Below, one piece after another: positions 63,993 through 64,000 of a stretch of 64,000 nucleotides of DNA; within the stretch, counting starts at the first letter, position 1; every line of letters starts with the position of its first letter. Source of the DNA: Tannerella forsythia (GTDB lineage Bacteria; Bacteroidota; Bacteroidia; Bacteroidales; Tannerellaceae); contig NZ_RQYN01000004.1 in NCBI RefSeq assembly GCF_003860135.1, forward strand, positions 54,877-118,876, read 5' to 3'. The notes under the pieces were generated by a model that saw nothing but the letters and a program-made list of their open reading frames with translations, had not been told where the DNA came from and made no database searches. Position numbers and translations under genes: made by a program.

Positions 63993-64000
63993 ATGGACAA
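63993..64000 (+). CDS. Start of a gene cut by the window edge
   Basis: An ATG followed by GAC and AA, 8 nt after a consensus -7 box. Only two full codons (Met-Asp) are visible, so the product cannot be named and even the start is inferred from the promoter. Confidence 0.35.

Overview
The window reads as the chromosome of a Bacteroidales bacterium (Bacteroidota). Nearly every promoter I can place carries the Bacteroidota -7 box TAnnTTTG, sometimes with TTTG 19-20 bp upstream. The gene content is typical of gut or oral Bacteroidales: a SusC/SusD polysaccharide-utilisation locus, ECF sigma/FecR pairs, GLPGLI and DUF1573 proteins, a methylmalonyl-CoA GTPase, pyrBI and hybrid-cluster protein. The species cannot be fixed from sequence alone; a Tannerella/Parabacteroides-like organism is a guess.

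Layout. 1-6.5 kb: housekeeping genes pyrI (cut by the window edge), pyrB, rpsO, typA, hcp and fabI. 6.6-14.6 kb: a GH2 glycosidase, tRNA-Val, a CRP/FNR regulator, a rhomboid protease, an esterase-like lipoprotein, a GH3-type acyl-adenylate enzyme and a small helical protein. 14.8-22 kb: an ECF sigma/membrane protein/DUF4097 operon, a secreted S9 peptidase, and a second ECF sigma/FecR pair with no receptor gene behind it. 21.8-27.7 kb: a TonB-receptor-like gene broken by one in-frame TAG, a GLPGLI protein, and a divergent histidine kinase/response regulator pair. 28-34 kb: a phosphatase/phosphate-porin operon, an eroded IS30 copy, an HD hydrolase, and an HMA/TonB-receptor metal operon. 34-41.6 kb: ADP-forming acyl-CoA synthetase, sbcD, sbcC and a ROK sugar kinase. 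42-56.7 kb: a co-directional ten-gene beta-(gluco)mannan locus. 56.9-61.3 kb: meaB, two DUF1573 genes, folA and thyA. 61.4-64 kb: an accessory tail with a tiny ORF, an orphan lipoprotein, REP-like repeats, an intact IS982-family element and the first codons of another gene.

How the genes work together. The mannan locus is a full route. GH26 and GH5 cut (gluco)mannan, the CE7 esterase deacetylates it, and SusC/SusD/SGBP import the oligosaccharides. A GPH-type permease then moves them inward, cellobiose 2-epimerase converts mannobiose to mannosyl-glucose, and GH130 phosphorolyses that to mannose-1-phosphate and glucose. The ROK kinase next door could phosphorylate the glucose. Two of its promoters share a spaced motif that may be the AraC operator.

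The most unusual feature is a set of five intergenic tandem arrays (3492-3716, 17039-17126, 27706-27937, 41822-42056, 61390-61599). Their sequences are unrelated, but all consist of short dyad-symmetric units repeated at 41, 11/22, 21, 42 and 21 bp, that is, close to whole multiples of a DNA helical turn. I do not recognise them as a named repeat class.
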